Below, one piece after another: positions 14,887-15,475 of a DNA stretch of 15,475 nt; the first letter of the stretch is position 1; each line of letters starts with the position of its first letter. The stretch is taken from NCBI GenBank assembly GCA_036258055.1, contig DATAEK010000155.1, positions 1 through 15,475 of the forward strand. Direction: 5' to 3'. The notes under the pieces are model-generated. The model was given only the letters and a program-made list of their open reading frames with translations. It was not told the origin of the DNA and ran no database searches. The position numbers were made by a program, and so were the translations under genes. Source of the stretch: DATAEK01 sp036258055. Lineage in GTDB: Bacteria; Acidobacteriota; Vicinamibacteria; Vicinamibacterales; 2-12-FULL-66-21.

Positions 14887-14905
14887 TCTGCTGGCCGGGA
14901 AAGAG

Positions 14906-14928
14906 TCGCGAGGGCGCCGGCTCCGCGA
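14906..14928. terminator. Possible two-way terminator between msrB and the DinB-family gene
   Basis: TCGCG (14906-14910) pairs with CGCGA (14924-14928), with partial inner pairing AG/CT around GGCGCC. It fills the 42-base gap between convergent genes. On the minus strand CTCTTT follows. The stem is short, so support is modest. Confidence 0.35.
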
Positions 14929-15453
14929 TTAGCCCTGCGTGCCACTGATGATCCGCAGGTAAGCTCGCCAGGGACCGACTTCGTCCGAGTACTGCCGGGC
15001 GATCACCCTCGAGATCTGGACCACGTGATCGAGGTCGTGCGCGACCCATGTCGCCAGAAGCTGCCGCAGCGTCACGAGACCGAGCTCGGGATGGCGGCCG
15101 CGACGATCGAGGTCAGCATCCGTCAGGCGGAACGCCGCCAGCTCGCGGAGACTGTCCCGTCGCAGCGCCGCGAATTCGTCGAGCAGGCTTGCCAGCGTTC
15201 GTCCTTCCGACGCCGCGAACTGGGCGAAGCGATCGAACTTGTCGAACGCCCGCGCCTCGCCGTGCTCGAGAATGATCCGCGCCCGCGGTACCCAATCCGT
15301 CCGCTCACCGTGAATCAGATGGCCGATGACGTCGAAGGGGCTCCAGGTGTTGCCTCCTTCGTGCGCGGCGATCCAGCCATCGGGCAGGCCGCGCAGGAGG
15401 GCGTCAAGTGTTGCGGGCGTTCGCGCCAGGATGGCGGCCGCTTCGTCGATCAC
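14929..15453 (-). CDS. DinB-family (DinB_2-like) putative metal-binding four-helix protein
   Basis: This 174-residue all-helical protein has the DinB superfamily pattern. 'TWSPFDVIGHLIHGE' (36-50) offers His45, and 'LATWVAHDLDHVVQISR' (133-149) offers His139 and His143, the usual three-histidine metal site. The segment NTWSPFDVIGHL is typical of this group. DinB-like proteins include bacillithiol- and mycothiol-dependent transferases, but most members, and this one, have no known substrate. It is probably cytoplasmic. The GTG at 15453 gives a natural N-terminus (VIDEAAAILARTP), but no clear Shine-Dalgarno precedes it and the frame remains open to the window edge. The true start may therefore be a few codons upstream or outside the window. 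It converges on msrB. Confidence 0.85.
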   Translation of the reverse strand: MIDEAAAILARTPATLDALLRGLPDGWIAAHEGGNTWSPFDVIGHLIHGERTDWVPRARIILEHGEARAFDKFDRFAQFAASEGRTLASLLDEFAALRRDSLRELAAFRLTDADLDRRGRHPELGLVTLRQLLATWVAHDLDHVVQISRVIARQYSDEVGPWRAYLRIISGTQG

Positions 15454-15475
15454 GAACGTCCGTCGCGTGCGATCT

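Noticed and set aside
1..15475. Defence system, prophage, integrase, insertion sequence or CRISPR array
   Set aside because: No transposase, integrase, Cas, toxin-antitoxin or direct-repeat array is visible. All confident genes belong to ordinary chromosomal families.

Overview
This GC-rich bacterial window most resembles an Acidobacteriota chromosome, possibly of the Vicinamibacteria type. The inference rests on gene content: three large FtsX/MacB-type permeases of the 'acidobacterial duplicated orphan permease' (ADOP) class with no ATPase beside them, and a Ser/Thr protein kinase fused through one membrane segment to a PD40/TolB-like beta-propeller. No rRNA, tRNA, CRISPR array, insertion sequence or phage gene was seen. 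The window looks like ordinary chromosome rich in lineage-specific paralogues.

Layout, left to right. The left edge (2-100) holds the tail of one ADOP permease, followed by a complete one (247-2673). A structured intergenic stretch (2674-2795) with several inverted repeats leads to the membrane Ser/Thr kinase (2796-5483), which may be read from a leaderless mRNA. About 420 bases without a convincing gene follow (5484-5906), holding hairpins between convergent genes. On the minus strand come a small unknown gene (5907-6173) and, upstream of it, an Hsp20 chaperone gene (6338-6799), with a terminator-like hairpin between them. A flavin-dependent monooxygenase (7076-8212, minus) is divergent from a membrane-anchored polysaccharide-deacetylase-like protein (8352-9068, plus) that lacks one expected metal-binding histidine. 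That gene converges on the second complete ADOP permease (9102-11561, minus).

The right third is mostly a minus-strand run: a secreted phosphodiester glycosidase with Ig-like C-terminal domains (start 14237), a gamma-glutamylcyclotransferase-like protein, and an exported cupin. The last two overlap by ATGA, and a good sigma70-type promoter lies in front of the run. Divergent from it is an exported methionine sulfoxide reductase B (14395-14886). It converges on a DinB-family protein at the right edge (14929-15453).

Several products are predicted to act in the envelope or periplasm: the kinase sensor domain, ADOP permeases, glycosidase, cupin, MsrB and deacetylase. Hsp20, MsrB and the cupin give a mild stress or repair flavour. 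No single gene set forms a recognisable new system. The points most worth a second look are the variant deacetylase, the exported MsrB, the glycosidase-GGCT-cupin operon and the structured intergenic DNA.
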